Positions 30,539-44,180 are shown, counted from the first letter of the stretch. The stretch: DNA of 64,000 nucleotides from Gibbula magus (GCA_936450465.1 OW388296.1:53992431-54056430), one strand, 5' to 3'. Notes: generated from the sequence alone by a model not told the origin. Program-made: numbers and translations.

Positions 30539-31905
30539 ACAGTACGCCTCATGCATCGAAGGCAAATTAAGAAAATCGTATCCTTGGTGTTATGATACAC
30601 GTACTTGGTCAGAACGTCACACTTACAACATATCTTTCGTCAGAAACATTTGTGAAGTTCATCGGTGTTGATGCTTTTCTATCTTCATTTAGATAAAAAT
30701 AAAATAAAAATAAAAATGTCAACAACGGTACATCGAAACGGTACATCGAAACATAAGGTATCATGTCAAGTGTCCATGGTCATACCATGTGTTCATTATG
30801 AACACCTGAACACTCGATATCCACGATGAACACCGCCGCCAAATCATTGCAGTGATAAGTGTGGGTATAAATTATGAATACCCGAATATGTCCTCGCTCA
30901 TGGAAGAGATTGTATTGTAATATTGATATGTCAATATTAAACTAGTGTAATACCGCTGCAAGTATGACGTCAAACTAGTGGGAACTTCTGACGTCATAAC
31001 GATAATGTCTTTCGATGTATTCGCTTGGTTAATTTGGTCAAGTAATAAATAGAATTCTAAACTTCAACGTGAGACCATTTTCATTAAACACGTGAGTGAA
31101 ATTGTATCAAACTAGCTTCTGTTGTTTTATAAAAATGATATTAAATCGAAGATCGTTTAGAATCCTCTGTAAAAGTAGCTATTGACTTATACATCATAGT
31201 AACTCTTATTTGTATAGTATCCTTGTTTTAATCGGTCAAGGGTATGTATGTAGTGACATTTGTTGGGACATATCTACTTGATCATACATCCTACACATGT
31301 GCCCAGATTCCATGTAATATGACGACAGGAAATGTTTACACGAGTTTAATTCAGTGCAGTCATTTGTGATAAACACTTTTATGTAGTTCAGAATGTCGGG
31401 ACTGTTACACAACACGTGGCAATATATGCAATGGGAGCAGTTCCTAGCGATTATCAGAAATATAGATAGTCACACACAGTAAATTACACCCCCAAACAAT
31501 CTTTTACAATACAGAAAGAGAGAGGGAGAGAGAAAGAGAGAGGGTAGACAGGCCGACAGAAGACCAAAAGACAGACATTTACAGACAGACATACTGAGTT
31601 TTCCAATATGGAATAATCCTTTGAGTTTTCTGACAAATGTCTTAAAGGTACGCGCTATTTAAACACACTTCCACCTCCTACTGTCGGACAGTACAATTAT
31701 TATTTTGGTGATTATGTTATAGTTGGTGCAAGTAGGACATTATCATGTGGAAATGTCCACTTAAAACGTGACAACCTATATCTGGAAAGCAGTCACGACA
31801 GTCGTATTTACCAGGAATATTTTCAGAGTCAAACTTTAGAAATCATAAACGATCTTTAAATATATGCAATTAGCTTCATACATGTAGAAGCATAACGCAA
31901 AACTA
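30539..31905. other. No gene seen
   Basis: AT-rich sequence. A short GA-rich run at 31517-31545 is the only notable item. Confidence 0.5.
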
Positions 31906-31907
31906 CA

Positions 31908-32010
31908 TTAGACGCCTGGTTGCCGAGAGCTGTTGGTACGGTCAGTGCTGGGCTTTCTCTGAGGGTGTGGGTTCGAAGCCCGCAAGGGACTCGGCCCGAA
32001 AAAGTACAGG
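31908..32010 (+). repeat. tRNA-like SINE head, second type (candidate)
   Basis: TTGCCGAGAGCTGTTGGTAC and GTGGGTTCGAAGCCCGCAAG are spaced like RNA polymerase III A and B boxes. Directly downstream, TACTATTGAAGG begins a duplicated ~65-bp unit (32018-32150) sharing TGTTATCCCAAATGTAAC. No tRNA cloverleaf is evident. Confidence 0.4.
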
Positions 32011-32017
32011 AATTTGT

Positions 32018-32150
32018 ACTATTGAAGGTTATGTTATCCCAAATGTAACAATGTTATATTTTTTCACTATCTAAATGGCATGTATATGGCTATTGAAGGT
32101 AGTGTTATCCCAAATGTAACCTTGTTATAACAATAATCTATCTAAATGGT
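32018..32150. repeat. ~66-bp tandem duplication
   Basis: Two units share CTATTGAAGGT, GTTATCCCAAATGTAAC and ATCTAAATGG. Possibly an internal duplication of the SINE tail. Confidence 0.7.
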
Positions 32151-32159
32151 ATTATTTCT

Positions 32160-33610
32160 AATACAAAAGACGCATTTAACATGTCTAAAATATATCCTTA
32201 TCCTACGCAGATACATGCCGAATTTATAAAGGAAATAAATTATAAATTAACATCTCAAAGTCTAACTTATCAATTTCAAATATTCGAATAATTAAGTACT
32301 ATGTGGGTATACCTACCTACATGGATATATTTAACACAAATTAAACGATCGGTTATCTTAGATCCTGTCATAGGACCGGAAATGGTTACACTGGTTTGCT
32401 GGTTCAAATACGCTTTGTAAAATCCTTGACTGAACCCAGTTTCCATTTCCGGTCCAATGGCAGTATCCACTGTGTGTCACCTTATTTGTATGTTACAGGT
32501 AGGTAGGTATATGTATATGTATATGCGCGGTATTGTCGAGTCTTTCAATTCACGAACACAGATAGCAGCTAACTAACTTATAATTCAGCAATACAAAAAT
32601 ATCTGTTTCCTTTTTTAAAAATCGCTGTATGTGGATAACATCTATATTTATCAGAGTCACTCTGCTCCCATTAAGTACTGTACTTCCTCGAATTGAGTTC
32701 GGGTCTCGAATTTTTTTTCTCTAGGCAATTATTTAACGGAAAGGCGTTATATATACACATGTACATACATGCTTATATTACTTACTATCAACTGTGTGAT
32801 GTTACATTTTGACTATATGTCTACTGTTAGACCATATGTGTTAAAATCAACAGAACATATGAAATATTTCGAAAGGGAAAACAAATTCAAAATTAATTTT
32901 CACAGACTTACTCATGGGTTCGATCCCACATTTCGGTTGAACGTTTGGTTTTGAAACAATCTCTTAACACATAATTGAAATATTGTGACACGAGAGAACG
33001 CTCGTGCAACATTCCATTACCTTCCCCGAGAAAACAAAATAGTCTTCGATGATTAATTAACTTGAAACCTGGTCAAAGAAGGTGCCTCTTACTTGCCAGT
33101 TACATACACAATCAAAGCCAGTTGCATAGGAGGCAGTACTTTCTTCATGCATATTTAAGGAATTTTATTTCCTGACAGGTACTCAAAGAACAACAAACTA
33201 GATAGATTAATAAAAAAAAAGCTTTAATAAAAAAAAGCAAGCAAAGAATTCTCCATTAATATGTGTATATAATTCAAAATGGTCATAACCAATGGCCCAA
33301 AATACTGTTATTCAGTGGGTGTTATGAAAACAGCTTTCAACAATAAAAACAGTTTATATTTGTCACACACTCAAGTACATGTTGAAAAAAACAAGTACAT
33401 GAAATTAATATAAAATCCAAAATGGCCTTAATAATATAATCAACAATTAAATTATACTCTATATGTTGCCCTGGATGTTCCGAAACACTTTTCAACAATA
33501 ACAACATTTTATACTTATCATGTCACTGCATACAAGTACATGTAGATGTAAAACTGTACATGGAAGCATATAACATATAACAGTTACAAACAATTCAGCA
33601 TACCATGTTG
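32160..33610. other. No gene seen
   Basis: AT-rich. It holds a 13-bp inverted repeat, GGACCGGAAATGG (32372-32384) against CCATTTCCGGTCC. No gene was found. Confidence 0.5.
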
Positions 33611-33615
33611 GGTTC

Positions 33616-33906
<291 letters not shown>

Positions 33907-34600
33907 ATTCTTTATTTCCTCCAGTTTACACCGAAGATCAGCATATTATACAAATACACGAATAGTTGAAAATGTACACTTTACAAATTGGAGGATATAC
34001 ATATATTTACAAAACTGTTAGACAAGAGTAGTCGCTATTGGACACTCAACATGTAAAACATGTTTATACCACCTCTATAAAACAAGTGTAGTAAACAAAA
34101 TTTATACACATTGATAAGCAATCTACTAGTATTATGTAAGAGAGATAGTAGAGCACATTAATCATTAAGTGTAATATTGTAACAGGTGGCGTCTTATTTT
34201 GAAAACATATAGTGAAAAGTTTAGAACAATGATTTCCCAAGTGTCGTGTTCAATATATCGGTTAAAATCAGTTATGCCACCGAGAAGGAAAGCTAACATG
34301 TCTGTTTCATCTTGTAGTTCAAATGCAACATACGTTTCCACTTCAAGAAAATCTATCATAAACGTAAGGAAATTATTTCTGTCACAATTAACATGTTCAC
34401 AATGTAACAATATGTGAGTATCATAGTCGAAGGTATGTTTATGGCAAAGCTTGCACTCTGTAGAAATTTTACCACGTGATGAAATTTGTATGCATACTCG
34501 AAGGGCAGATTTAAAGTCAGGATGTAGATATGCCAGAGAATATGATAGGTTACTTTGTTGTGAACGCGTTGGTATAAACACATATTTGCATTAAAAGATG
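33907..34600 (-). mobile_element. LINE 3' fragment
   Basis: On the minus strand a frame over 34165-34581 ends the C-terminal region of a LINE protein, with CKLCHKHTFDYDTHILLHCE (Cys pair, His, Cys/His). Downstream comes a 3' end reading GGAGGAAATAAAGAATCTG into the GA microsatellite. The reverse transcriptase domain is missing. The clade is unassigned. Confidence 0.6.
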
Positions 34601-34660
34601 TTCTCATAATCCATGAATGTTCCTCGTAACTATGTACAGATGTATTTACAATTCGTCGTC

Positions 34661-35228
34661 AATATGTAACTTTTACTGAAAACATGCGGACATATGATAA
34701 TATTACACAGGGGTTTCAATGACATTTTAAGTTTAACGTATTTTACATAAGTTTTAATCATTTAGGGGTGTTTAGATCGCATTAATTAAAGACGAAGTGA
34801 AGTTTGTGTTGCTTACAGCAAACAAGTTGTTCTCTTAAATATTAACTTTATCTTTTCAGAATAATACATACGGGTATGATAAAGTTAGAAAATAAGGTTA
34901 TACCTAAGAGAAACAATAGCAAAAGCATATATTAAGGATGAACAAGCATAGCGTAATGTTGAAAAATAAGCTCAGAAAGTGCATTTCGTTTCATCAAGGA
35001 TAACCATATGTTTTCTATCAAAAGCTGTTGAACATATCAATACATGATTGTCCTTTGGTGATTCAAAGAAGGCGAATTCCCCCTCCATACAGCGATTATA
35101 GACCCGGGTAGCGTGCTCTTTGTTAAATTCTTCCATTTGGGCTGCGGCGTGAAGATCTTGTTGTACCAGTCCGTGTAAACACCGTGATCACCCTGCAAAA
35201 GAATGAGAATTGAATATATTATCGTCAA
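34661..35228. repeat. Third copy of TENA-like 3' region (copy C)
   Basis: This matches 44064-44180 joined to 47498-48035, without the LINE that separates those two parts. Homology ends at CGTCAA, exactly where the inverted-repeat element at 35229 begins. Confidence 0.8.
35037..35192 (-). pseudogene. TENA-like exon 5, broken copy
   Basis: The acceptor (TTTTGCAG) and the first codons (GVYTDWYN) match copy B. About 50 bp of the middle is then missing, and the frame is lost before the conserved glutamate. No other TENA-like exons were seen upstream, so this is probably a relic of the duplication. Confidence 0.75.
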
Positions 35229-37593
35229 CACTGTGTATCATCGTACACCGGAAGTAGAGAGGTGTACATCGATGATATGTTTGTAGAGAGGAGTAGAAAA
35301 CAAAACACACGGTATGTAACAGCCGATTTATCCTATTGCTTATATTAAGTTGTGTACACAGTAATGAATACATTAGGAACATAATACATTTTGTGAATGC
35401 GGGAGGCTGTTTTAGTGTACTGCGGCATATATAAATAATCCCAAACTTGCTTTGCTCATCGACCCTATCAAACATTTTTATGTGATAGAGATGTTTTACA
35501 TGAACATTTGACAAAAATATATGCAATTTTTGAATAAAATTGACTGGTATGCATTAATTGACTTATGCAAAAAAGAACCCATGCCTAGGAAATGGTTTCA
35601 GGTTTTTTTCTAGAGCGGCATGTTGTTTTTTCCTTTCGAATTGCTGCTTCGCTGTACCGTTTGTAGTTTCGGTTGATGTACCGCTTAAAGATTTACATAA
35701 GTAAACAGCAAAACATTTCTGACACACAAAAGCAGCTCTTCACGTAAAATATGTTGTTTCTGCATCACTTACAGGTTATGTTCGATATAAGTGTACGTGT
35801 ATGTTATCATGAGTTTCCCTCCAAATAGACTTATTAGTTTCTAGCACTTTTGAAAAAAAAAACACTGATGACTCATTGATGGCCAGGTTTGCACGACGAA
35901 ATAATATAATTTGTATCGTTGCAAAATATGTCCACGAAATAATAGTGAGTGAATGAGGTATTGCTTAACGCCGCGCCACGAAATAATATAAGACCAGGTA
36001 ACATCAGTTAAACAGCAAAAGTGCGGTATTCCAGATCGGAAACTGGTCAGCTGACAACAATGAACGACAGATATTTGTTGTAATTGTCAGTATTCTTTTA
36101 ACTGTTCTGTCACACAAGGAGACATTTCTGTAAACTATATGACATCATCCTTTTTTTGAACATCTGTATCCACTGGTTCGCAGTCATCAGATGAGTCAAG
36201 AGCAGTATTTTCATTGTTTAATAATCGCCACTACCGTATGAAGTTAATTGGATCTAATAAGATTTGTGTAAGCGTTCAATCTGTGCTTTCCATGTCTTGG
36301 GAAACTCGCGTAGGCATCAATGATCTATAGTTACCTGTGCTTACTTGCATGTTAAAGCCTTTACTGTAATTAGGAACCTAATGGAATTGTCCAAGAAAGA
36401 CAAAATAACAAGTAATACCTTATACTCACATTTAATCAACGCTTCTTTTCTATGTAACAGTAATTTCCATTCTATATATATATATGCTCTCTCTCTCGCA
36501 CTCTTTCTCTCTCATTTGATGTGACAATTGAGAGAATACCAATTGCTAGATCTATCCTTTGTAACCCAATTATATTTTATTATTATCTTATTATCTTTAC
36601 GCTTCTGACTATTTCTGTTTGACCTCTGAGTAGTTGCTCCGCAGAATTGTATCGATTAGTATTTGACTAATGGAATCATTCCAGTCTAGCGCGAGTAACG
36701 TATCTGTGTAATGACAGGACTGTAAGTACTCTCGACAAGACACAAGCAAGCTTCAGTTACTGAAGTCTTTGCTACGATGTTCATAGAATATCTAACTATA
36801 ACAGTATTTGAAAAAGTTTTCACTCATACCCTGGAGGAGTGTAATCTGCAAAATCGGACAAATTCTTGATCTACATTGATTGAATATGTTTCTCCCCCTG
36901 TTTAGAACAAATTTCTGATGTTATTGGAAGTTTTTGTTGCCTCCACTCAATCTTTTCAGAATCAAGATTTCTCTTTCATGGTGTGTTAAAGCATGGTTGA
37001 TAATGTCATAAATTATATCCTCCTTTTCACAGTTCTTAAAATATACATAATGAATATATAATTTGTCACCCCTTTGAGATATGGAAATTAAGGATACCGA
37101 TGATACAGATGATTTACATTATTCCGTAAAAATGCTACCAACAGTACACAAAATATCTACAAACTGTACACAAAGGAAAACCCACACCGATGTTTTACAG
37201 ACTGAAAAAAAAAATTTGAATAGCATATTGGTAGAATTCACACTGTGTTAGGTAAAAATGATGCTTAGTAAAGACATTTCGTGCGAGTGAATCAGAATTT
37301 AACATTTTTTTTAAAGAAATGATCAAAATGTGTGAACATATGCCACTCAAAATACAACCTCCAAACTGAGCAATGCGAAAGTACAACGATATACGTATAT
37401 ATAATAACCCACTAGCAATGTTGTTCTTTATCGTTTACGCGAAAGGAAAACATTCAAGGCAAAGTTTATTGTGATAATTATCTGTCCTTGATGTTATTCC
37501 AAATAAAGCTGAAAATGTAGCTATTTTCCTCCTCTCTACAAACATATCATCGATGTACACCTCTCTACACCCGGTGTACGATGATACACAGTG
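35229..37593. mobile_element. 2.4-kb element with self-complementary inverted ends
   Basis: About 66 bp starting CACTGTGTATCATCG at 35229 are inverted at 37526-37593 with two or three mismatches. The left edge coincides with the point where copy C homology stops. The interior has no convincing ORF, so a non-autonomous DNA transposon is likely. No clear target duplication was found. Confidence 0.6.
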
Positions 37594-38405
37594 ATGATGT
37601 TGAACACAATAACAAGGGTTCAGAGCCCAACAGTCTGTCAATTGCAAAGTCCCTATGACAACGTGCACGTGCATGTGCTTTCTTTCGACTATCTCCGCCC
37701 TGCAGGTTTGTCTTGTCATTGCTGGTTGTGATAGTTACATATATCATTATGTGCTTCAAGAAAGATATCTCGTTGGCAAAAACAGCTATTTCAATTTCAT
37801 GATTAAGGACATAACGCCAAATTTCACTTTCCATGAATAGGACTACTCATGAACTGTGTTTGTCTTTTGTTTGTATGTTTGTGTGAGAGTCGACCACAAT
37901 GATTTGCTCTTGAAAATAAAAGACTCGATATATATATCTAGACTCGAAAACACCTTTACCAATTAATCAAATTACTAAACTTTCAAAGAGAAAAAAAATG
38001 TTCCTGCATTTTTATCAAAACAATCAATGGTTCTTTAATACATCATAATATATCGCTGAGGATAGTTACATCAATACTAAATTAAGTTACAAAAAGAACA
38101 TAAAATGTCTCTCTAGTCATGCAAAAGTTCTCATCCAAATGGTGTCATAAAAAGACCGCCAATGGTGAGATCGTTCTCATCTCCATTCACCTATCTCCCA
38201 CGACATACCCCATGTATGAGCAGCTTTCTCAATAATATTTTCTCAAGAGATGAAAATTACGTTATTCTAATCCGATATTACGTTTTCTTATACCGGACGA
38301 TAACAGCACGTCAACATGATGTAAATTTACTTTTACTTATGTGAGTATATTTACTCATGTAAGTAAATTGCTTATATACGTAAATTGTGTCCATGTAAAA
38401 GAGGG
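37594..38405. other. No gene seen
   Basis: AT-rich sequence. Short frames on both strands lack family signals. Confidence 0.45.
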
Positions 38406-41400
38406 TTAAAGCGCAACTCCCGGATAAAATTGACCAAAATTCGTTTGACTAAACCAAGCTAAATTGTACACTAATGTTAATCTGTATGCATAGTATCGTG
38501 CTCAATATGATTTTCCGTTAGGTCATAAATTTTTAAAAACAATAGATTATTTTATTATTTGCGATTATAAAAAATAGCGTCATTTACTTGCCGCGATCGT
38601 TTTGTTCCGGTGATGTAACCGGATGTGACGTCAACTGGGGCAAACAACTTGACGTAACAGCCACGTGACAATGTAAACAACACAGCGCTTCACTTCGGTG
38701 ATCCCTTTTTGACGATTTGGGTCACAGATAAAGTTAAACTGAGAGTGAAATTCGAATATCTGCTGTATGAAAATATAATGGCAACGAGGAAATAGCTAAA
38801 TATTTGTTTTGGTACATAATTATGAGAAGAATTCATGATCCGAAAGGACATGTCAAATGTTGCAGCCTACAGTAAATAGGAGTCGTTGTCCTCTGTCGAC
38901 ACGGAATGATTTCGGTAAGTTGGTCTTTGATTTCTTTCTTCTAACGATGCATAATTTGTAATGTGTATGGACACGTTCTTTCGAAAATATAAATATTACT
39001 TGAATTTTCAATCTGAATTTGAGGAAAACAACATTATCAGTCTCTCAAATCGTGGCTCTCGTCGAGTGTGTTTTGCAGATCCATTTTTCGATACGCGCTC
39101 AATATCTTCTAAGGTGATTTTTTAAAGAAATTTGTCTGGCCCACAGGGATGGCAGTATCCACATTTTGATAACCATAGTAATTCTTTTGAATGACTGGTG
39201 TTAATTTTAGCCCAGGGATTCATAAACATGTCAATTATGAGAACTTCTAATTAATTTGCACTATTTCTTTGGTAAAATGTGAATGTGTGCATGACTCGCC
39301 TTTTTAAAAAAAGTCTTCAACTTCAGGAAACTATTTTTTAAATATCGACATTTGCTTTCAATGAAATATATTAGACAGATATCCAAATTCAAATCCATAT
39401 AACAATGTAGTAGAAATTACTACTGGTATTTTAAAAAATACAAATTAGAAGCCATGAGTTCATGAATGTATATGCATATTTTAATTTTCAAAGAAATGGC
39501 TTTCCATAAAAGATTTCAATATTTTGTTTGATAACTATTTATTTGTTTGTGATGAAATTAGACTGAGGCTGTAGATGTTTAGAATTATTTCACTTGCCTG
39601 ACATAAAAATATCAAAGGTCCTATACCAAATACAAAAAAAAACATGTTATGAATTAATCATGTGTAAACATATGCAGCATCAAGAAAGATTTATTATTGT
39701 TGTTACAGGTGTTGGGAGTCCCTAATACAAGAGAACACAACAACAACAAAAAAAACCATTAGGAATGGACTGTATGTGCAGTAAAATATTTGTGCTAAAG
39801 GTGTGATCCTTTGATAACAGCAAATGATATATATAAACATTGTCAGAAGAAGTATTATATGCTGATTGTGTGAACTGATATCCAAATCATTATCTTCTCT
39901 TGGATATGAGAATGTGCCAATGTTTTAGAAATATTGTATTCAACTTTGCAGCAAACTTGAGCAAGACTACACAAAACAGTGTAATAGTAAATCAAATTAA
40001 TATTCAATTTAATTATGAGAGTAAATAAAATCAAATATTTCCCAAATTATTTAAAAATAAATGTTATGATAAAAATTAATTTCATGTGCACTGTTCCTTT
40101 GTAATTCCTAAAATGCAAACACTTACACAAAATAATGTTCAATACATGTATACTTAGTTGAATAAATTTGGCTTTATATTTGTTGTTTTATTCATGATTA
40201 AAAAGTGGAAATGCAATATTGCATCTTAAGTGACTTTAATGTCACAATAAAAATAGAAAACTTGAACATAATTTTTTTCAGAATTCTTAGGTCTGTTTCA
40301 AGGTAAGTTTATTTGATATGCAGGTAGGTGTAGGCAAATGTAAAAAACACAAGTCATGCTTACATAGGTATTTACACACTGTTACAAATCTATTTTATAG
40401 AAATAAATATCTTTGTCCCTTTAGATTATGCTTTTTACAAAATTAATCATATGCATTTTGATGAAGTATATTTTTTATTTTTTTTATATATATCTGTAAC
40501 TGAAAATACAGGTTAGTTAAAATTGCAGATTATATCAATAAATGTCTGAATTTTCCGTTTGATCAGATAATATATACTTGACAAATATACTCAGAAAATA
40601 TTATGTAAACTTTGAAATGAATAATGATCTTATCATTTAAATGAGATATCAATCAACAAAAATTCCATTATTCTTATTTATTTTATCCAAAATACAGATC
40701 AGTTAGATACAATATTTTCATTCTTTCTTTCAATGTCTTTCAAAATATCACTATACAATATCACTACAATTAAATTATTTCTATTGCAATACACTATTCA
40801 TCCTAAAACAAAATTGGGTACGAGTTCAGCGAAACGTGTGGATATGCATTGGAGTTCACTGCATCCCGAAGATGATATCACGTGACCATGCAGGTACGGT
40901 AAAGTTATTTCCCCAAAAATGAAATAACCTATATATTATAGTCACCAAAATATTTAACTACATGCATACACTATTAATGATGTATCTAAAATACGTAAGT
41001 TTGCCAGATATATCAGCACTGAAACACGTATGATATCAGCTGTTCGGTTAATTATTTGGGAATTTACTTCCGGGTTTAGTAAGAACCATTTTTAAAACTT
41101 TATCACTGATATTGAGTATATTCCTTTTCTGATTCTCTTCAAGTTATCATATGCAAATATATGGCAAGTTTTTACATTAAATGGTCGACTGGTTTGATTC
41201 ATATTGCGCAGTTTACTAGTCTGATAGTGTTAATGCTACGGCGGCCGCCATTTGCATTGGTTTGTTTTCTCCAGTTGACGTCATACATTCCTTCGGGGAA
41301 AATCGAGATTTGTCCGGTGTTCTCCGTAAAACAAGATGGCCGACACGTCAAAAAGCGACGTAAACAGACAGTTTTCTGACTGTTTTTCGATTTGCTAAAG

Positions 41401-41549
41401 TCACACATGATTTCGATGGTAATGGGATGCGAGAATTTGTTGTTTATAAACCGATTCACATAATTTCCATGTCTTTGCAATGTGCATGTAAACCATAAGC
41501 AGTTACTTGAAAGAAATTGGAGCAACATCATCCGGGAGTTGCTCTTTAA
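38406..41549. mobile_element. 3.1-kb non-autonomous DNA element with long TIRs
   Basis: TTAAAGCGCAACTCCCGGAT at 38406 is inverted at 41549 with one mismatch (C/A). Similarity continues inward: GTGACGTCAACTGGGGCAAAC (~38625) matches the inverse of TTTCTCCAGTTGACGTCA (~41267-41284). The interior is AT-rich with no open frame. Both ends carry TTAA. No empty site is available in this window. Confidence 0.6.
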
Positions 41550-42084
41550 GATTAAGAAAGAATCTGTGTCAAAACGCCGCCTAAAGCTAGTTTATCCATA
41601 GAGTAACTGTAACATAACAAGTAAAAACATAACTGTTGCTAGCATTACCGACATTATAGACAAAAAAACATACATACTTTCAAGTAGAAACCTGTATACC
41701 ACAACTACTGGTTCCTTATATTACTTTTGACTGTAAACAGTACACGTATATACACGTGCTTTTATATTCATATACATATGCGTCATTAGTGAAACGATAA
41801 TTTTCGAATTTCTAGGTCACCCTAGGTGTCAGTGACGTTTGGTACGAAAATGTGCAGGGGGCATGATGAACTGGTTAAGATTGGTAGTGACCTAAGGACT
41901 AACATTAAATAAAACCATTACTTGACAAAGACAACTTTTCCAAAACAAAAGCCATGCTGGACAAAATTTACAAAGACAAAAGAAAACACCCCATTCAAAA
42001 CACCTGAGAGAATTGTGAACAAAATCCACATGGACAAATTCTACCAGGACAAAGTCGTTTTTTCCGAATCACTGTGTGTTTTTG

Positions 42085-42945
42085 TCCCCCGCCGCAATGC
42101 GGAACGGGGGACTATGAATTCAGCGGCGTCCGTCCGTCCGTACGTACGTACGTACGTCCGTACGTCACATTTCTTGTTTACGCGATATCTTATGAAGCGT
42201 TGCATCCAAAGTTTTCAAATTTGATGTCTGCCTACATTGTGGGAAGACACAGACACCAGTCAATTTTGGTGACCTTGGCCTTATTTTCAAGGTCACCGCG
42301 ACACTTTGACCACTTTTCTCACTCTTGTTAACGCGATATATCTTGACCGGTTGGACTCAAACTCTTCAAACTTGGTGTCAGTCTACACTTTTGGATGACG
42401 CAGACACCATGGGATTTTGGTGACCTTGACCTTTTTTCAAGGTTGCCGCAACACTTTGACCACTTTTCAAACTCTTGCTTACGGGATATATCATGACCGG
42501 TTGGACCAAATGTTTTCAAATTTGGTGTCAGTCTACATTGGAGGATGACGCAGACACCAGTCGATTTGGTGACCTTGACCTTATTTTCAAGGTCACTTCT
42601 ACACTTTGACCACTTTTTGAACTCTTGTTAACGCGATATCTCATGAGGTGTTGCATCCAAAGTCTTCAAATTTGATGTCAGCCTACATTGGGGGATGACA
42701 CACACACCAGTACATTTTGGTGACCTTGACCATGTTTTCAAGGTCACCACAACACTTTGACCACTTTTAGAACTCTTATTAACACGGTTATATCATGAAC
42801 CCAAGCAGCCAAAGTCTTAAAATTTGCTGATCATCATGGCACTTTTTACCAGTAATGCAATATATAAAGTTGTGTCTTGTGTTGTGTCTTACTAACTCAA
42901 TGTCACTGGCGGGGGACATTGCCATGTTAGTGGCAAACACTTGTT
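42085..42945. repeat. Composite repeat with period-150 tandem core
   Basis: The edges are CCCCGCCGCAATGCGG / CGTCCGTCCGTACG and CTGGCGGGGGACATTGCC. The core has unit starts at 42172, 42323, 42473, 42623 and 42774 (TCTTGTTAACGCGATAT). Each unit carries GGTGTCAGTCTACA, GCAGACACC, TGACCTTGACC, CAAGGTCA and ACACTTTGACCACTTTT. Repeats of this layout are common in molluscan genomes. Confidence 0.85.
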
Positions 42946-43111
42946 ATAAATCTATTTAACATGACAACAATTTGAAATATTGCAATTGAGTATTTAAAGA
43001 GATTGAAACAATTTTTATTTGTAAAATCTTTATTCAAAATACCTTACATTTACCTTAACAGACCAGAAATATACAGCGAGTGCTAAAGTTGCTCATTGAT
43101 CGCTCAATGTA

Positions 43112-43163
43112 GCGCTCAAGTAGTGCTCAAGTAGTGCTCAAGTAGTGCTCAAGTAGCGCTAAT
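43112..43163. repeat. 11-bp tandem repeat
   Basis: GCTCAAGTAGT repeats about four times, with a related AGCGCTCAA neighbourhood on either side. Confidence 0.85.
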
Positions 43164-43300
43164 TCTCTCTTGAACGACACAGTGCAAATTCCTCGAAGTT
43201 TGCTCGCCTTGCTGAGTAGCGCTATATTGAGCAATCGCGTTCAAGAGAGGTTTGAAAGTAATCGCTCATTGAAACCTCGGATTTTACTGACGTGTTAGGT

Positions 43301-43804
43301 ATGCTCGAAATTGTTCAGTTAAGTGATGAGCGCAAAGTAGGTGGTCAAACAATCAAAACGCAAGTTATATTTAGAAAAACTGTAATTCCCATGACCATTA
43401 TGCAAACTTTAATACCCGGCATATCTGTGCCCGCTTGGATAAGAATTTCGCTTTTTAATCAACATCACAACACAACACAATTTACGCTCGTGGATAATGC
43501 GACCGCTTTCTTTACAAGCATTCAACATACATTTATAGAACTTGGTATCACACCAATTTCTGTCGCAAATCGCAACTGTATACTCATACAGTGTAATGGT
43601 AATATAAATGCTGAAACCGGACACGTAAAACAAGAGATAACAACCTTTACAGAAAACACTCGGTTACCCATGGTTTTATATATGCTCCTTTGCCCTCCAC
43701 TATATCACTCATGGGACACCTTATCAGGAGAATCTCTTCTCAAATTACCCGCCCTTGGCCAGCGTTATGAAGTCAGTAACCAAAGAAAATGCTCAATGGC
43801 ATAA
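43301..43804 (+). CDS. Unrecognised ORF, doubtful
   Basis: An ATG-started frame of 167 codons with no recognised domain. The last third runs into the inverted-repeat element at 43659-44039, so that part at least is fortuitous. Upstream there is only repetitive DNA. The N-terminal ~115 residues have a fairly normal amino-acid mix, so a broken exon or transposon remnant is possible. Confidence 0.2.
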   Translation: MLEIVQLSDERKVGGQTIKTQVIFRKTVIPMTIMQTLIPGISVPAWIRISLFNQHHNTTQFTLVDNATAFFTSIQHTFIELGITPISVANRNCILIQCNGNINAETGHVKQEITTFTENTRLPMVLYMLLCPPLYHSWDTLSGESLLKLPALGQRYEVSNQRKCSMA

Positions 43805-44039
43805 GACGGAAATGGTCAAGGGAGATAACCGGTGACGGATGGCTAACACAATGACCTCGCTTGCTTTGAAACGAAGTGATATGGATTGTCATTGGTTCGC
43901 AGGTCCAAGCTGCGTAGCAGTTTGATTGGCTCACGCCGGCCAAGGGCGGGTAATTTGAGTACAGATTCTCCTGATTAGGTTTCCCATGGGTGATATAGTG
44001 GAGAGTAACGGATCATATATAAAACCATGGGTAACCGAG
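43659..44039. mobile_element. 381-bp foldback MITE
   Basis: CTCGGTTACCCATGG at 43659 is inverted at 44039. The arms of ~100 bp include TCCACTATATCACTCATGGG, CAGGAGAATCT and AAATTACCCGCCCTTGGCC with their complements at 43938-44030. The loop is ~175 bp. Confidence 0.8.
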
Positions 44040-44180
44040 GATGGTTTGGTTCAGGGACTTGTCAATATGTAACATTTACTGAAAACATGCGAAAATATAA
44101 CAACATTACATAGGGGCGTCCATGAAGTTACACGTTTAACATATTTAATGAAATGAAAATGAAACTGGCATGTCATATTA

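Noticed and set aside
42172..42830. CRISPR-like array
   Set aside because: Units are ~150 bp and repeat throughout. There are no short repeats with unique spacers and no cas genes, and the setting is eukaryotic.
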